Shown: piece after piece, positions 43,949 to 55,018 of the stretch | How the letters are laid out: every line of letters starts with the position of its first letter | How positions within the stretch are numbered: the first letter of the stretch is position 1 | Source: Amylostereum areolatum | Lineage: Eukaryota; Basidiomycota; Agaricomycetes; Russulales; Stereaceae | Assembly: GCA_012932865.1 (NCBI GenBank) | Contig: SAXG01000144.1 | Coordinates: 1 to 55,018 of the forward strand | DNA: 55,018 nucleotides | Direction of reading: 5' to 3' | Position numbers and translations under genes: made by a program | Notes under the pieces: generated by a model | Databases searched by the model: none | Told to the model about the DNA's origin: nothing | What the model saw: the letters and a program-made list of their open reading frames with translations, nothing else

Positions 43949-46745
43949 TTAAGAGATAGCTTCGTTAATGGCTTGGAGAGTGTTAGGAGTAGGGATGAAA
44001 GCACCATAATCCCATGGCTGCCAGTCTTCGATTGGAACGGAGTCGCCTGTGGGAGAAAAGGTGGAGATTTCTGTGTGTGTATGTAGTAGATTGTCTGTAC
44101 TAGTACGTGGAGCCATGTCGTCCGCAAACAGAGCCGCATCGTCCATCGACGACGGGGCGATGGCTGTGCCATCTAGAAGGGCGAACAGATCGCCGAAAGA
44201 TTGAGTAGCGGCGTAATCAAATGCTACACCGTGCGCTCCTCCAAGGTTGGTGAAGGTGTCGGGACCTGAAAGGGAGCCGTTCCGAGTATTTGAGAGAATC
44301 GCGTTGGCAGGCGACGAGATACCGGAAGACTCTTCTATCTGGGATGGGAGGGCTGGAGAAGACATTGAAGTGGTGCCAGAAAGGGAGGATGATGGTGAGG
44401 GGAGAGCAGCGCCCTCATAAAACAGTTGGGGAGGTGGGGAGGGCGACGCCGATGAGGCCGGAGATCCTGCTGAGTCAAGTGCCACCCCCCCATCCTCCCA
44501 GGGAAGTTTTGCGTCCGGGGATGCGCCGCGTACCTCGTGTCGGTAGTTCCCAAATGCTGCCGCTGTAGACGAGCCCAAAGCAAGGTAACGCTTCCAGGTC
44601 GCTGGTGATCCCATGTGGAGAACCTGCACAACATATCGGAAGGTCGACGCCCCACACGTCCTCAAGCCAAAAACCCTGAGGACCGCGCTAGACTGGGTCT
44701 CCCTCGGCCCTCCCTTCTTCGGCTCCACCACAACTGCCTTATTGACTTCCTCGACGCCCTTCCAGATCGCGGAAAAGGAGAACTCGGAAGGGAATTTGAG
44801 GGTTGTCGAGGAACTCGAACGGGAGCGAGAGTTGAAACGCCGAGATGTTACGATAGGCGACGGGGATTCGGAAGGGGTATCCTGGAGATGGGCATCGGAG
44901 GGGATGTGGATCGGAATGGTTGGTGGGGGTGTGGGCATCGTAGTGGGTGTGGGCGTCGTAGCCACAGCCGCTGAAGGCAATACCGCAGCGCCTTCCACTG
45001 CGTCATTTGTCGAAATAGCATGGTCCACGCACGAAGCTGTCGTTGGGCTGGGAGGCTTCACTTCTGGATTGTCGATCTCGGTGTCGCCCTGGCACAAAAG
45101 AAAGGGGTGAGAAACCATATACTGGGATATCAACTGACATAGCACGCATACCTCTTCAAACTCAAGGATAGATGGGAGCCAGTCGTTTTGTGCCAGATCC
45201 TGAATGCCTAGGCGCGCAACCACCGACAACCTGGCCGTGTCCGCTGGGGCGCGTGCACGCGGGTCCACCCTGAGAAGTGTCGATCCGCCGCTACCATCGC
45301 TTCTGACAGGCCCAGGAGATGACATGATGCGTCGCAAGCTACCTTTTCGACAGGGAAGAGGTGGAGAAGCTGGAACAGGGGAAGACGGGATTGGGGAAGA
45401 CGGGACTCGCTTCAGAGGTGGCTGTTCAGATGGGTCTGAGGGAGAATGCGCGCGTTTCTTTGAACGCGCGTATGGGGGCAACTCTAGGCAGTCTTGATCC
45501 TGAAGGTAAGGCCCGCCGATGCCGTTCGGCATTGCACGGATAAGGAGTTCGGTCTCTGCACCAGACAGCGTTCTCGATGCCCCGGCCGCCGTGATTACCC
45601 ATGTACGCTTCTCCGGAGCAAAGATCTGCGCACAGAGGCGCATAGACGGTGTAGAGGAGGGTGGAAAGAGGAGTCCTGACGCGCTGGAATCGTCGAGCTT
45701 GAATATAGGGTAGAATGGAACTGGCTCTTGTATTGCGTCGGGGCCAACACCTGCCTAGAGAGGAGAGTTAGTACACCCACAAACCGTATTGTGGAACGCA
45801 CGCACCTGACGCCAAACCTTGATCGTAATCTCTCGCTTTCTCGCTGTTTCAGCCTGACGTTCGCCGACTACACGCTTCCGATCGGCAATGACTCCTTCTG
45901 ATACCTGGGTCCATGTATTCTGGACCGGATGAGCGAGCGTTCTGGACGCCGATGCCGATGAACTTGAGGTAGCCTTCGAAACGGAGGTGGAAGATGCAGC
46001 AGTGGACGAAGACGGATAGGGAGTATTATCAGAAGAAGTCAAAGCCCGAACAACTTTGGCGGGACGGTGCTTAGGCACGTCACATGGCCCGAGAACGTGA
46101 GCATCTTTGATACAGCAGGGGCTACATCGATTATGGCGACATTGTAGGTCCTTCGCAAACTTCTTGCTCCTGCTAGTGCAGAGTCCCTTGTGGCGGTTAA
46201 CGCAGAGCGAGGGATCGAGGTCGCTCATAGAAACTATGAGCGAGAGCAATGACTCAGGGTTAGATAGAATATAGTGATCATGAAGAATACACGTACCAGT
46301 GCGTCTGTGATAAGAGACACGACGTTGGAATGGCTTCGCAGAAGGTCGTGTAGACGACGAATGGGGTCCAGAAAATGTAGATGAGGGAGAGGACGTAGTA
46401 GTGTCGTGTTGGGGAAAGTAGGCAAAGAATGTTGAAGATGACGGGTCGCTGTTGATGAGCTTTGTTATTGCCTCTGCTTCACGAAAAGCGTCCTGAGGGT
46501 TATCGGATTGAATTTGAGGAGTGTAGAAGATGGTGAAGGGACAGCCCGAACCCGAACACTGGAAGCAGAAGGGTCACAGACGTATAAGCATGCCGGGCTG
46601 GAGTGCGTAAACGGACGATAAGAAGGCGTACCCGACGCTGGATACGTCCACGGTTCTGCGGAGTCGATGATCCGATGTTGACGGTAAGGAAAGGGTCGAC
46701 AACGCCGCCACAAAGGTCGCAGGGACCCTGTGGGGGAGGGGGCAT
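43949..46745 (-). CDS. Large cysteine-rich protein of unknown function
   Basis: Exons on the minus strand, 46745-46632, 46558-46297, 46233-45806, 45754-45152 and 45088-43949, give about 848 aa. The first exons make a paired-cysteine start: GPCDLCGG, then CSGSGCPF, like a short zinc ribbon. A second cluster reads LCVNRHKGLCTSRSKKFAKD followed by LQCRHNRCSPCCIKDAHVLG and PCDVPKHR, again fit for zinc. The centre has a possible folded part (LCAQIFAPEKRTWVITAAG; IWKGVEEVNKAVVVEPKKG; WKRYLALGSSTAAAFGNYRH). Long Ser/Pro regions separate these. No known family is recognised. The TATATATA box lies 33 bp upstream of the ATG, beside the right GGCGCCATGG array. The gene points inward toward the KDZ/TET pair. 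Intron 4 is in frame and could be retained. Confidence 0.68.
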
Positions 46746-46775
46746 TCACGAGAGAACAACGACGTGCAGAGTGAG

Positions 46776-47105
46776 TCTATATATATTGTATGGTGCACTG
46801 CGCACGAGGTCTCGCCGCCATGGCGCCATGGCGCTGGATGCCTTAGAAACTTAAAGAAAAGAAAAGAAACTTAAAGAAAGGATGCGCCATGGCGCCATGG
46901 CGGTTGTCTTAAGTTTCACGGTTTCAGTTTACACGCGCCACGCCATGCCGCCACGCCGCCACGCCACGCCGCCACATGGCGCCCCCGTTCAAAATCTTTA
47001 CGCTCCCCAACACTCTCTTCCCATTGTTCTCGAGCCTCTCATTCTGTTCCAAATCCGTCCACACAAACGGCAAGCGAGGCGGCATCACCTACGGGGCTAT
47101 AAATA
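46776..47105. promoter_or_regulatory. Right palindromic GGCGCCATGG array and bidirectional promoter
   Basis: A TATATATA box for the minus-strand cysteine-rich gene starts at about 46778. Palindromes GCCATGGCGCCATGGCGC lie at about 46815 and 46885, separated by two AAACTTAAAGAAA copies. GCCACGCC-rich sequence runs from 46935 to 46982, then CCGTTCAAAATCTTTACG at 46985-47002. TATAAATA at 47098-47105 serves the FunK1 gene, 197 bp before its ATG. It mirrors the left array in layout, in inverted orientation. Confidence 0.7.
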
Positions 47106-47301
47106 CCATGACGTGTAAGTCTTCCTCCCCCCCGCTTCATCATCCTCCGGACCGCCAATACTTAGTTAGTACTACACACGTCCGGTCCACACCCCAACCC
47201 CAACCCGCGCGAATATCTTGCCTACACCTCTTCGCTGCAAGCCTGGTCCCTCTCATCGTAACACAACGCAGCATTTCCCCCCCTCAAAACACCTTTACCA
47301 G

Positions 47302-49811
47302 ATGAACGACCAGGATATGGACGGCCTTTGGGTTGGCCCTCAACCTCCCGACCAGTTCATCAACGACCACACCGTGAAACCCCCCGCATCCGCCGGCCCT
47401 ATACCAAATCAAGGAAAGGTATCCTTTGAAGACGGCTCACAGATTGACGAGTCCACACTGGTGCGTTTCCGTTGATTATGCTAGAGGGTGTGGCTAAGTA
47501 ACGCATGATGATGTCAGATCAACGCCCTCAAAGTCTTCTGTACCGAGATGACAATGGAGGATACGCACAAAGTTCCTGGTCAAGGCGATTGCGCGGAGGC
47601 CCTACGCAAAGCAGACATAGGCGTCTTCAATAAGAAGGACAACCCTCTCGCATCCTCGTCGACACCCACCTCCGGTTCTCATTCCACTCCGTCATCTCCT
47701 TCGTCATCTGCTTCATCGTCTTCGACACATCCCACAACGTCGTCAGATGACCTCGATGACAAGAATCTTGTCGAAATATTTTCGAAGATGCTCTTCTTCT
47801 TTGAGCTGAAGTACAAGAACCCTGAGGGGAAACGAACACGATGCGAAGATCCGTTCAACGCTCCCAAGGAGCAAGAGAATCGAGAGAACTACGATCCGAG
47901 GAAGGGCGACAACCCCTCCAAGGCCGCTCGAGGACAAATGATGTCGTATGCCATGACGATGTTTGAAAACGCGCATAGGACCTTCGTCTTCTCCGTGCTC
48001 ATAATGGACGACGAGGCGCGACTCGTACGCTGGGATCGGAGCGGTGCCATCTTCAGCGAGCGGTTCAACTGGAAAACCACGACTTATCTGGCCAGATTCC
48101 TCTGGCGGTTCAACTTCATGACCGCAGCCCAGCGCGGCTTCGACACAACAGTCTCTGTCCCAAACGACCAAGAGATACAACTCGCTCGCTCTGCCTTCGA
48201 TGATGCACGAGAACGTCTATCCTATCACACTCTCCCCGACAAGAACGAGACCCTTCGTCGCTTTGAGGTCTGGGATGGCAACGATTGTCATGTCGTTATT
48301 GCCGGTCGACCCCAATCATACCCCCGCACTCTCCCTGGTCGATCGACATTCGGTTATATTGGCGTCGACATCACCGACACCACGACTCCAACCGTGGTTT
48401 ACCTAAAGGACACCTGGAGAATATCACTGCCAGGCATGCCTATCGAGGGCAAGGTGTACGAGCACCTCAAGGAGAAGAATGTCCCATACCTTCCCGACTA
48501 TCTCTACGGGGGCGATGTACCTTTGAAGCGGCCGTTTACTTCGACCAGGCCACGACCAAACAGGAAGGCGCAGGTGACCGTTACCCAGGACTACGCCAGC
48601 AAGAGTTGGGCGTACAAAACGCAGGATATACATCCTCTCACCCACCATCGTATTGTTCTTGGAAAGATCGGACGCCCACTGAACACGTTTAAGACGACGA
48701 AGGAGCTTTGTCAGGCCCTTCTCCACGCGTTGGAATGTATGTGTCTTTACTTGTATCTCAAGCATTCAGACGTATCTGATAACTTCGCCAGGCCATTGGC
48801 TAGCATACAATGACGCGAGGACGTTACATCGGGACATCAGCGCCAACAACATCATGATCGACGAAGACGGAAATGGGATGCTCATTGACTGGGACGTGTG
48901 CTGGTTTATGGATGATAATGGGGATCCAAGACTACGATGGCGAACCGTGAGTGATGATACACTTTTGTGAAATGCTCCATTGTTAATCTGCTGGATAGGG
49001 GACGATTCAGTTCATGTCTGTGGCCATATTCAAACAGCCGTTTAAACGGGACCACCTTTTGCGGGACGATCTCGAGTCCTTCGTTCATGTTTTGTTCCAC
49101 CACGTCCTCAAATACCGCCCTACCCTCTGTGGACAACGAGCGAGCTTTCCCCGAACATTCATCAACGTCTTCGACTCGTATGCTGAAAGGGAGGATGGTG
49201 AGGTTGTTGGAGGCGACGGGAGGAGATCCATGCTCCTGAACTCCATATTCACATCCGAGGATCTCACGGCCGGCAATTATCTTCCCAAGTCCCTTACCTC
49301 GATCATGAATGGCGCCCGGGATCTCTTCGAGCCACTATATCTCCCTGAGAGGGAACGCGAGCCCCCAAAGGCACCTCCTTCGAATCCGGGCTTGTTCAGC
49401 CCGGACCTTTTTGAGAGGATGAAGAAAAGACAAGCGACGGTGGCGAAGGCCTCCGACGACGTGAGAGCCAAACGGGAGTCCGCAATCGAAAACCTGAAGA
49501 CCTCTGTCGATCTCTGGTGTATATTCAAGGACCATCTCGAAAGCCCTGGCTGGCGCGACGACGACGGTGCCCAACTCCAACTCTCCGAGAATGCCATCGC
49601 CTCCGTACTCAGGCCGTGGGAAACAAAGGCAACCACTGGTACAAACAATGGCAGAAAAAGACGGATCACTTTGGTTGACGGGAAGGAGCCTGACCTTGAG
49701 AAGAAAAGCATGGTGAAGAGACTTCGTCTTAACGACGGCTCCAGAGGGACTGTGTCTCTGGCCAATGCTTGCCCGGAGAACGACAGAGCATCTTCGTTTG
49801 TGGGTACTTAA
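47302..49811 (+). CDS. FunK1-type protein kinase
   Basis: FunK1 is a fungal-specific kinase family expanded in Agaricomycetes. Exons 47302-47460, 47518-48736, 48792-48946 and 48999-49811 give about 781 aa. The catalytic loop is LHRDISANNIMIDEDGNG and the metal-binding motif is LIDWDVC (DWD in place of DFG, usual for this family). The activation segment RWRTGTIQFMSVAIF and the following DDLESFVHVLFHHVLKY are typical FunK1 blocks. The N-terminal third includes a Ser-rich insert (residues about 95-130). The C-terminal 200 residues are charged, with a basic patch (NGRKRR; KKSMVKRL). The substrate is unknown. It lies just outside the candidate KDZ/TET element but shares the right GGCGCCATGG array as its upstream region. 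Confidence 0.92.
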
Positions 49812-50508
49812 GACAGTGGTTCCAAGGCGGGTAAGGTCCGACGAAGAAGAGGCGCAGCCCGGCCGTGGGTGATGCCTTTTGTCTTCGAACACTTGTTTCG
49901 ATGCCACGGTCTTGTGTTGTACATACGCTGAAGTAATGTTATACTTACTGCTCTCTAATAATTCTCACTTGTAATTTTATGTGACCGATGCTTCTCCCTT
50001 TGTGTGGAATCAATATTAACAGGGCGATCTTTCCGAGAGAAACATCACTGTCGTGGAGGAATAAGTCGTTGTAGATGGCCCGCACGCCGGGTCTGTAAGC
50101 TGTGACGTTATCTTCGACCTCGACTGTGCAGATTTGTTTGAACGGATGGTGGAAAAAGTTAGAGAAACCTGCACTTCTTGAACGGAACAGTGAAGTGTCC
50201 GAGCCCGGGGTGATCTAAGGCCAATCCCAATTCACTTGAGCTCATTATCTCAAGTTCTAGAACTCAATCTCAAGCTTCAAGCTTCAAGCTTCAAGAGTCA
50301 GAGTGGATGAATGGTGGAGTACTAGTGAGCTGACCACCGGATTGGAGGTAACCGGTAGCCGGGAGATTGGACTCATGACCTGCATTCTGCTCCCGACTTG
50401 CACTGGCACGCTCACGCTCCGCCCAGCAGTCGGCTGCCGACCCCCGGATTATAAGCTTGCCATGGCCCTGCTCCTCAACTCTTTCACTTCTTGCCCTCTC
50501 TCTTCACA
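49812..50508. other. Intergenic, no gene recognised
   Basis: This region holds the FunK1 3' UTR on the left and the nitronate monooxygenase promoter on the right. Short AAGCTTC tandem units lie at about 50270-50295. ATTATAAGC near 50449 may be the TATA region of the next gene. Confidence 0.5.
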
Positions 50509-52163
50509 ATGCCCGCCTCTCCCCCCGTATTTTCCACCCCCTTGACCGCTCTTTTCAAGATCAACCACCCCGTCATGCTCGCAGGTTGGCCCGCCGTTTT
50601 GTTCCTCGCCCCCCGTCCCAGTGCTCACTCTGTAAAGGCATGAACGTGGCTGCTGGTCCGAAACTCGCCGCCACTGTCACGAACTCGGGTGTGCCCCCTT
50701 TCATCTCTCCGCCGCGTTAACGCGCTCACCCTGGATCCCAGGCGGCATTGGCGTCATCGGCGGTGTCCGCCAGAGCCCCAAGATCCTGCAGCAGAACATC
50801 GACGAGCTCAAGAGCTATCTTGAGGACAAGAACGCGCCGTTCGGTGTGGACTTGCTGCTTCCCCAAGTCGGTGGGAACGCGCGCAAGACGAATGTACGTG
50901 CCGTCTCGCCCGAATCCAGCAGAAACCCACTCACGACGCGTTACAGTACGATTACACCAAGGGACAGCTCGACGAGCTGACGGACGTCATTGTCAAGAGC
51001 AAGGCCACTCTTTTTGTTTGCGCCGTCGGTGTGCCGCCCAAGCATATCGTGGATAAGCTCCATGCAGCGGGCATCATTGTCATGAAGTGAGCTTCCCCTA
51101 ACGCACCGTGCACTCCTCCCTGACAGAGCCCTCTCAAATAGCATGGTTGGACACCCCAAGGTGAGAGGGATTGACCCGTTCCCCGAGGAAATATATACTC
51201 ACCTGTCCCCGTAGCACGTCCCGAAGGCACTCGCGCAGGGTACGTCCCAGCGCTTACGACACTCCTTTACCAACGTCCTCACATCTCACCTCACGCAGGC
51301 GTCGACATCATCTGCGCCCAGGGCGGCGAAGGCGGCGGCCACACCGGCGACACGCCCTTCTCCATCCTCATCCCCGCCGTCGTCGACCGCTGCAAGGACG
51401 CGAAGAGCCCGCTCACAGGCCAACCCGTCCTCGTCGTCGCCGCAGGCGGCATCGCCGACGGCCGCGGACTCGCCGCCGCGCTCTCGTACGGCGCCTCGGG
51501 CGTGTGGGTCGGCACGCGGTTCGTCGCGAGCGAGGAGGCGGGCGCGCCGCCCATCCACAAAAAGCTGCTGGTCGAGGCGGACTACGACGGCACGGCGCGC
51601 ACGCTGATCTACTCCGGCCGCCCGATGAGCGTGCGCAAGACGGAGTACGTGCGGGATTGGTGAGTGGCTCTGAGTTTGGCTCCACGTGCGAGGCTGTCGC
51701 GCCGTGCGATCGCGCGGTTGACTTGGCTGATGCGCCGAGGACAGGGAGGAGAACCGGCAGCAGGAGATCGCGAAGCTGACGTCGGAGGGCAAGGTCCCGA
51801 ACGACGTCGAAGTGGAGGCGCACCCCGAGAAATCGGCGCAGTCGCGGATGTGTGAGTCGAATCGGTTGCCCTCTGGCGCGCGCAACGGTCTAAAAGGGGT
51901 CGATTCGCAGGGCTCATGGGGAAAGTGGCGGGTTCCATCAACGTGAGTCGTTCTCTCTCGCCGATGGCCAAAGCGTCGTCGCGTTGCTGATGGAAAATTT
52001 CCAGGACATCAAACCTGCGAAGGATATGTGCGTGCTTGGAAGTGTACCGTCCGTGCAAGTCGGCTGACTGGTCTGTTTTTTTAGCGTTGACGAACTCGTC
52101 GCCTCTGCAGCGAGGAGCCTCAAGACTGCGGGAGGGTTTATCGTACCCCAGGCCAAGCTTTAA
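50509..52163 (+). CDS. Nitronate monooxygenase (2-nitropropane dioxygenase family)
   Basis: This FMN enzyme oxidises alkyl nitronates to carbonyl compounds and nitrite. Eleven exons: 50509-50584, 50638-50688, 50742-50893, 50947-51086, 51142-51160, 51215-51239, 51299-51659, 51745-51851, 51911-51942, 52005-52027 and 52085-52163, giving about 354 aa, a normal length. The TIM-barrel landmarks are HPVMLAGMNVAAGPKLAATV, GGIGVIGG, the substrate-site HTGDTPF after AQGGEGGG, and the FMN phosphate-binding segments VVAAGGIADGRGLAAALSYG and GVWVGTRFVASEEA. Some exons are very short (19-32 nt), but all junctions keep frame and use GT-AG. No targeting signal is visible, so a cytosolic place is likely. It starts with PLTALFKINHPV, close to the class with a basic active-site His. 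Confidence 0.93.
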
Positions 52164-52839
52164 TGGGCGGTGGGGTCTTGAATTGTGTCCCCTCGACGGT
52201 TATCAGTCATGTATGGGACCTCGTCATGGATTATCGTTTTTTTTTTGTATTTGTGGCTCTCGATGCGAGCAGATAAACCGATCGTTCGCAAACAAGAAAG
52301 CAGCCAGAACCAGACGTTCGATGAGACATGTGTTTTCTTCATCATTTGCTACAATGGCGCGCAAGCTGCAGTTGGGGAGGTTAAGTACCATGCTGCCCAA
52401 GCAAAGTAAATATCCCGAGTCACAAAAAATACACAGAGGAACGGTCGAAACGCACACGCGAGAAGGGTAATGGTTACAACGAGTGGCCGGCCCTCCCACG
52501 CACCGCGGAAGATACCCCCCGAATTATGGAGGCGCGAATCTAAGGGAAGGAAATCTCCCGGATGGTGCGAGGCAGGACGGAACGGGGGGACGAGAACGAA
52601 TTACTACAGGTCGGCGTGGAGAGATGAGAGGGAGGGGTCATACAGACGGGTATCGCGAGGGAGAGGGCGGGGGGGGGAAACGCAAAGCTACAGCGGGAAG
52701 AAATGGGACGATTAGCGCGGGAAGGGCGAGATTGTGGTATGCATGGGAAGGATAAGTCAACAGTCCTAGAGCAAAGCAAAAACGAGATGGAGGATAGATG
52801 GGGGCCGAGGATACGGAAGCAAGGTCGGAAGGAGCGTGC
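52164..52839. other. Convergent 3' intergenic region
   Basis: This region lies between the nitronate monooxygenase (plus) and the PKA gene (minus), whose 3' UTRs meet here. There is a poly-T run near 52230 and a poly-G run near 52670. No other gene is supported. Confidence 0.55.
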
Positions 52840-54776
52840 TTAAAACTCGCCGAACTGGAAGCCGATCACATCGAACCGTTGGTTGAGCGAGGGAGGCTGT
52901 TCTTCCCGAACGAGACCGGGCACGTCTTCTGCAGGGGGCAGAGGAAGGCGGGTGAAATAACGGGTGTCTTCCACAGAGGAGACGTGGGGAACGATCGGGG
53001 CCTGCAGCAGGGGAACCCCGGTGAGCACATCCGCGTTTCTGCGAGAGAAAAAATGTGAATGTACCCTGATTTCGCGCCGCTCGAGCGCCTCCCAGTCGAC
53101 CCCTCTGAACCAAGGGTGCTCGAGCACGTCTCGCGTGCCCGCGGTCAGATTTCCGAGCCGCTTGCTCCTGTCGGGGTGGAGGAACCCCTGGATGAGTTCG
53201 CGGGAGAGGGGATCCATGTCCCGTGGCCAGTGCACCCTTCCCTTGAGGATGCGCTCGTAGATGCCGTAGGCCGTCTCGTCGAAGAAAGGCGGGTAACCGA
53301 CCATCATCTCGTACGCGAGCACGCCGCACGCCCACCAGTCCGCGGGCTTTCCGTGCCCGTCCGACTGGATGATCTCCGGCGCGAGGTACTCGGGGGTGCC
53401 GCAGAGTGTCCAGGTGCGGTCGTCGACGACCTTGGCGAAGCCGAAGTCGGTCAGACGGAGGTAGCCGCGGGAGTCGAGGAGGAGGTTCTCGGGCTTGAGG
53501 TCGCGGTAGATGATGTTGAAGGAGTGGAGGTAGCGCAGGGCGAGGACGATCGTGGCGAGGTAGAAACGCGTGACGTCCGGGGTGAAGCGTCCCGCGCGAC
53601 GGAGGTGGGTGAAGAGCTCGCCGCCCGGGACGTAGGAGAGCAGCATGTAGATGTTGAGGCTGTCCTGGAACGTGGCGTAGAGGTCGACGATGAAGGGGTG
53701 TCGGACGCGCGAGAGGATGTAGCGCTCGGCTTTGACGTGCTCGACCTGACGGAGTCGGATAACCTCGGTCTTGCGGAGGACTTTCATGGCAAAGACGTTG
53801 GTGGTGCCCGAGGGCGTGGCACGGTGTCGCACGAGGAGCACGCGGCCAAAGGTGCCCGTACCTGAGCGTGAGGAGAAGGGCGATCAGGAGGAGAACAGGG
53901 GGGAAAGGCAGAAAGATGGTACGGACCGAGGGTGCCCTTGATCTCGAAATCGGTGAGACGGAGTGAGCGGTGGATGTGTTCTTCCTCGTCTTCGAGGAAT
54001 CGGAGGGGCGGTTTTGGAGGAGAGGTGGTGGACTGGGAAGTGGATGAAGCGTCGTCGACTTGCATCGGAGCGTGGTCTGGGGGCGGGTCTATGGAGGAGT
54101 CCGGGGAAGATCTGCCTGAAGGGTCGGTCGCGTTATTGTCGGAGAAGCAATCTGAATGATGGCGAGGATGGGAGTGCATGTCGATGTCGTCTTCGAGGGG
54201 GATGTCGTCGCTCTTTTCTGGGGAAAGGGGCGGGGTGAGGGGTTCTTGAACGACGAGAACGTTTGGAGGACCTGTGGGCGGAGTAGACCATGTCTCTGAG
54301 CTGCGTGGTTGTGGTGGGAAGAGACGAAGAGCGTAGATGGTTAGAGGGCAGGATGGGGGAAGTCCATGGTGGTGGTGGTGAGCAAGCTGGGGCCAGGAGC
54401 GGAGAAGGGCGCGTTCTGGAGAGAGTGAAGGTGGTGGGGGCAAAGAAGAAAAAGCGAAAGGTGGAATCGTTGTCAGGGCAGTTGTGCGCGTGAACGGTGA
54501 AATTGGGACGTCGAAAAGGGAAGTTGAAGAGAGGGACGAGGCTCGGGAGGCAACCGGTCGGAGGCGGTGGTGGACGACGGTGTTGCCGTAGGAATGACCC
54601 GAAAGCGAGATGGCCGCCACGAGGAGCCTCGACAGGGTGTCGAACGAGGAGGACGTGGGGCGGGTGTGGGCGGACGTCGGGCGTCGAGTGTCGGGCGTCG
54701 GGCGTCGGGCACGGTGGATGGAGGAAAGCAAAGAGACGGGCGGAGGGACGGACGATCGCCACGTGCGTTCGATCAT
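52840..54776 (-). CDS. cAMP-dependent protein kinase catalytic subunit (AGC kinase)
   Basis: PKA phosphorylates Ser/Thr targets in cAMP signalling that controls growth and morphogenesis in fungi. The main exon, 53861-52840, joins an upstream exon ending at 53927 (intron 53926-53862). Kinase motifs in order: glycine loop GTGTFGRV spanning the junction, Lys in FAMKVLRK, helix-C Glu in EHVKAERYIL, YRDLKPENLLLD, DFGFAKVV, activation loop TWTLCGTPEYLAPEI with the phosphorylatable Thr, and PADWWACGVLAYEMMVGYPP. The C-tail keeps FFSRRNADVLTGVPLLQAPI and ends FQFGEF, the FxxF-COOH of PKA. The N-terminal extension is long, acidic and Ser/Pro-rich, common in fungal PKA. Its start is unsure: I give the ATG at 54776, but the region from there to about 54370 is C-rich and may be leader or intron. 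Confidence 0.9.
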
Positions 54777-55018
54777 GGTTATTATTGCAATAATTGAAGA
54801 TAGTTTTGCAATAGATCCCGATGGTGTCCAGTTGACGCCCCACGCTCGCGGCTCTCTCAGCCAACCGGTGAACCCGGAATGGTGTGTGCTCATCCATATC
54901 CATGCCCGACTCAGCAGCGTACGTGTCCTTCTCACCCTTTCCCTTCCTTTCTCTCACCATGTCTTTCCCTCAAATAGCGACCAGGACTACCACCCTCTTC
55001 CCACCGCCCCGACGCTCC
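54777..55018. other. Window edge, possible PKA leader or promoter
   Basis: The minus-strand frame stays open to 54935, so the PKA start could lie further out. No separate gene is visible. Confidence 0.4.

Larger units (their letters stand above)
35547..47002. mobile_element. Candidate 11.4-kb KDZ/TET-bearing element (boundaries inferred)
   Basis: The two edges are TTAAACATTTGAACGG on the left and, read inward from the right, CGTAAAGATTTTGAACGG. Each is followed inward by GC-rich GTGGCG units and GGCGCCATGGCGCC palindromes, so the two sides are inverted relative to each other. Inside lie the KDZ transposase gene, the TET/JBP gene, a bHLH gene and a cysteine-rich gene; the two outermost genes both point inward. 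No target duplication was found and similarity between the edges is patchy. Shared promoter elements without transposition remain possible. Confidence 0.4.

Overview
The window looks like a piece of an Agaricomycete (mushroom-forming basidiomycete) nuclear genome. Genes carry many short GT-AG introns, mostly 45-65 nt. There is a FunK1 kinase, a secreted tyrosinase, and DNA transposons of two fungal groups, Plavaka and KDZ. No bacterial or organellar signature is visible. Exon models were read by eye from splice signals and reading frame; none has been tested against RNA or a database.

Layout. 1-14.6 kb holds host genes: Iwr1 (RNA polymerase II import factor), a tyrosinase, a short-chain dehydrogenase, an intron-containing tRNA-Glu(CTC) and a cytochrome P450. 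Two of these are interrupted by non-autonomous DNA transposons. A 1,130-bp element with CACCACCAG ends and a TA duplication sits at the exon 1/intron 1 junction of Iwr1. A 295-bp MITE with a CAG duplication sits inside a P450 exon. Removing either element in thought restores an uninterrupted frame.

14.7-33 kb holds two nearly identical Plavaka (CACTA-like) transposons in inverted orientation. Copy A (14706-21513) is full length, with a 1,060-aa transposase and a divergent 665-aa DUF6532-type gene. Copy B (27790-32953) has an intact transposase but has lost the end carrying the second half of the DUF6532-type gene. Between them lie a glutathione S-transferase, a possible bHLH-type nuclear protein and a small basic nuclear protein. 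The P450 MITE shares its terminal sequence with Plavaka and is probably a Plavaka-mobilised derivative.

33-47 kb is the most interesting part. A KDZ transposase-family gene (CxC5-CxC6 type) converges on a TET/JBP 2-oxoglutarate/Fe(II) dioxygenase gene with every metal- and cofactor-binding residue in place. This pair, a bHLH gene and an 848-aa cysteine-rich unknown protein lie between two inverted arrays built on the palindrome GGCGCCATGGCGCC. The arrays share an outer motif and also act as the promoter regions of four genes. I propose, as inference, that about 11.4 kb (35.55-47.00 kb) is one large KDZ/TET-bearing element or the remains of one. Linkage of TET/JBP genes to KDZ transposons in basidiomycetes is already known; the inverted arrays and the extra cargo are the possibly new part.

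47-55 kb returns to host genes: FunK1 kinase, a nitronate monooxygenase and the catalytic subunit of cAMP-dependent protein kinase.
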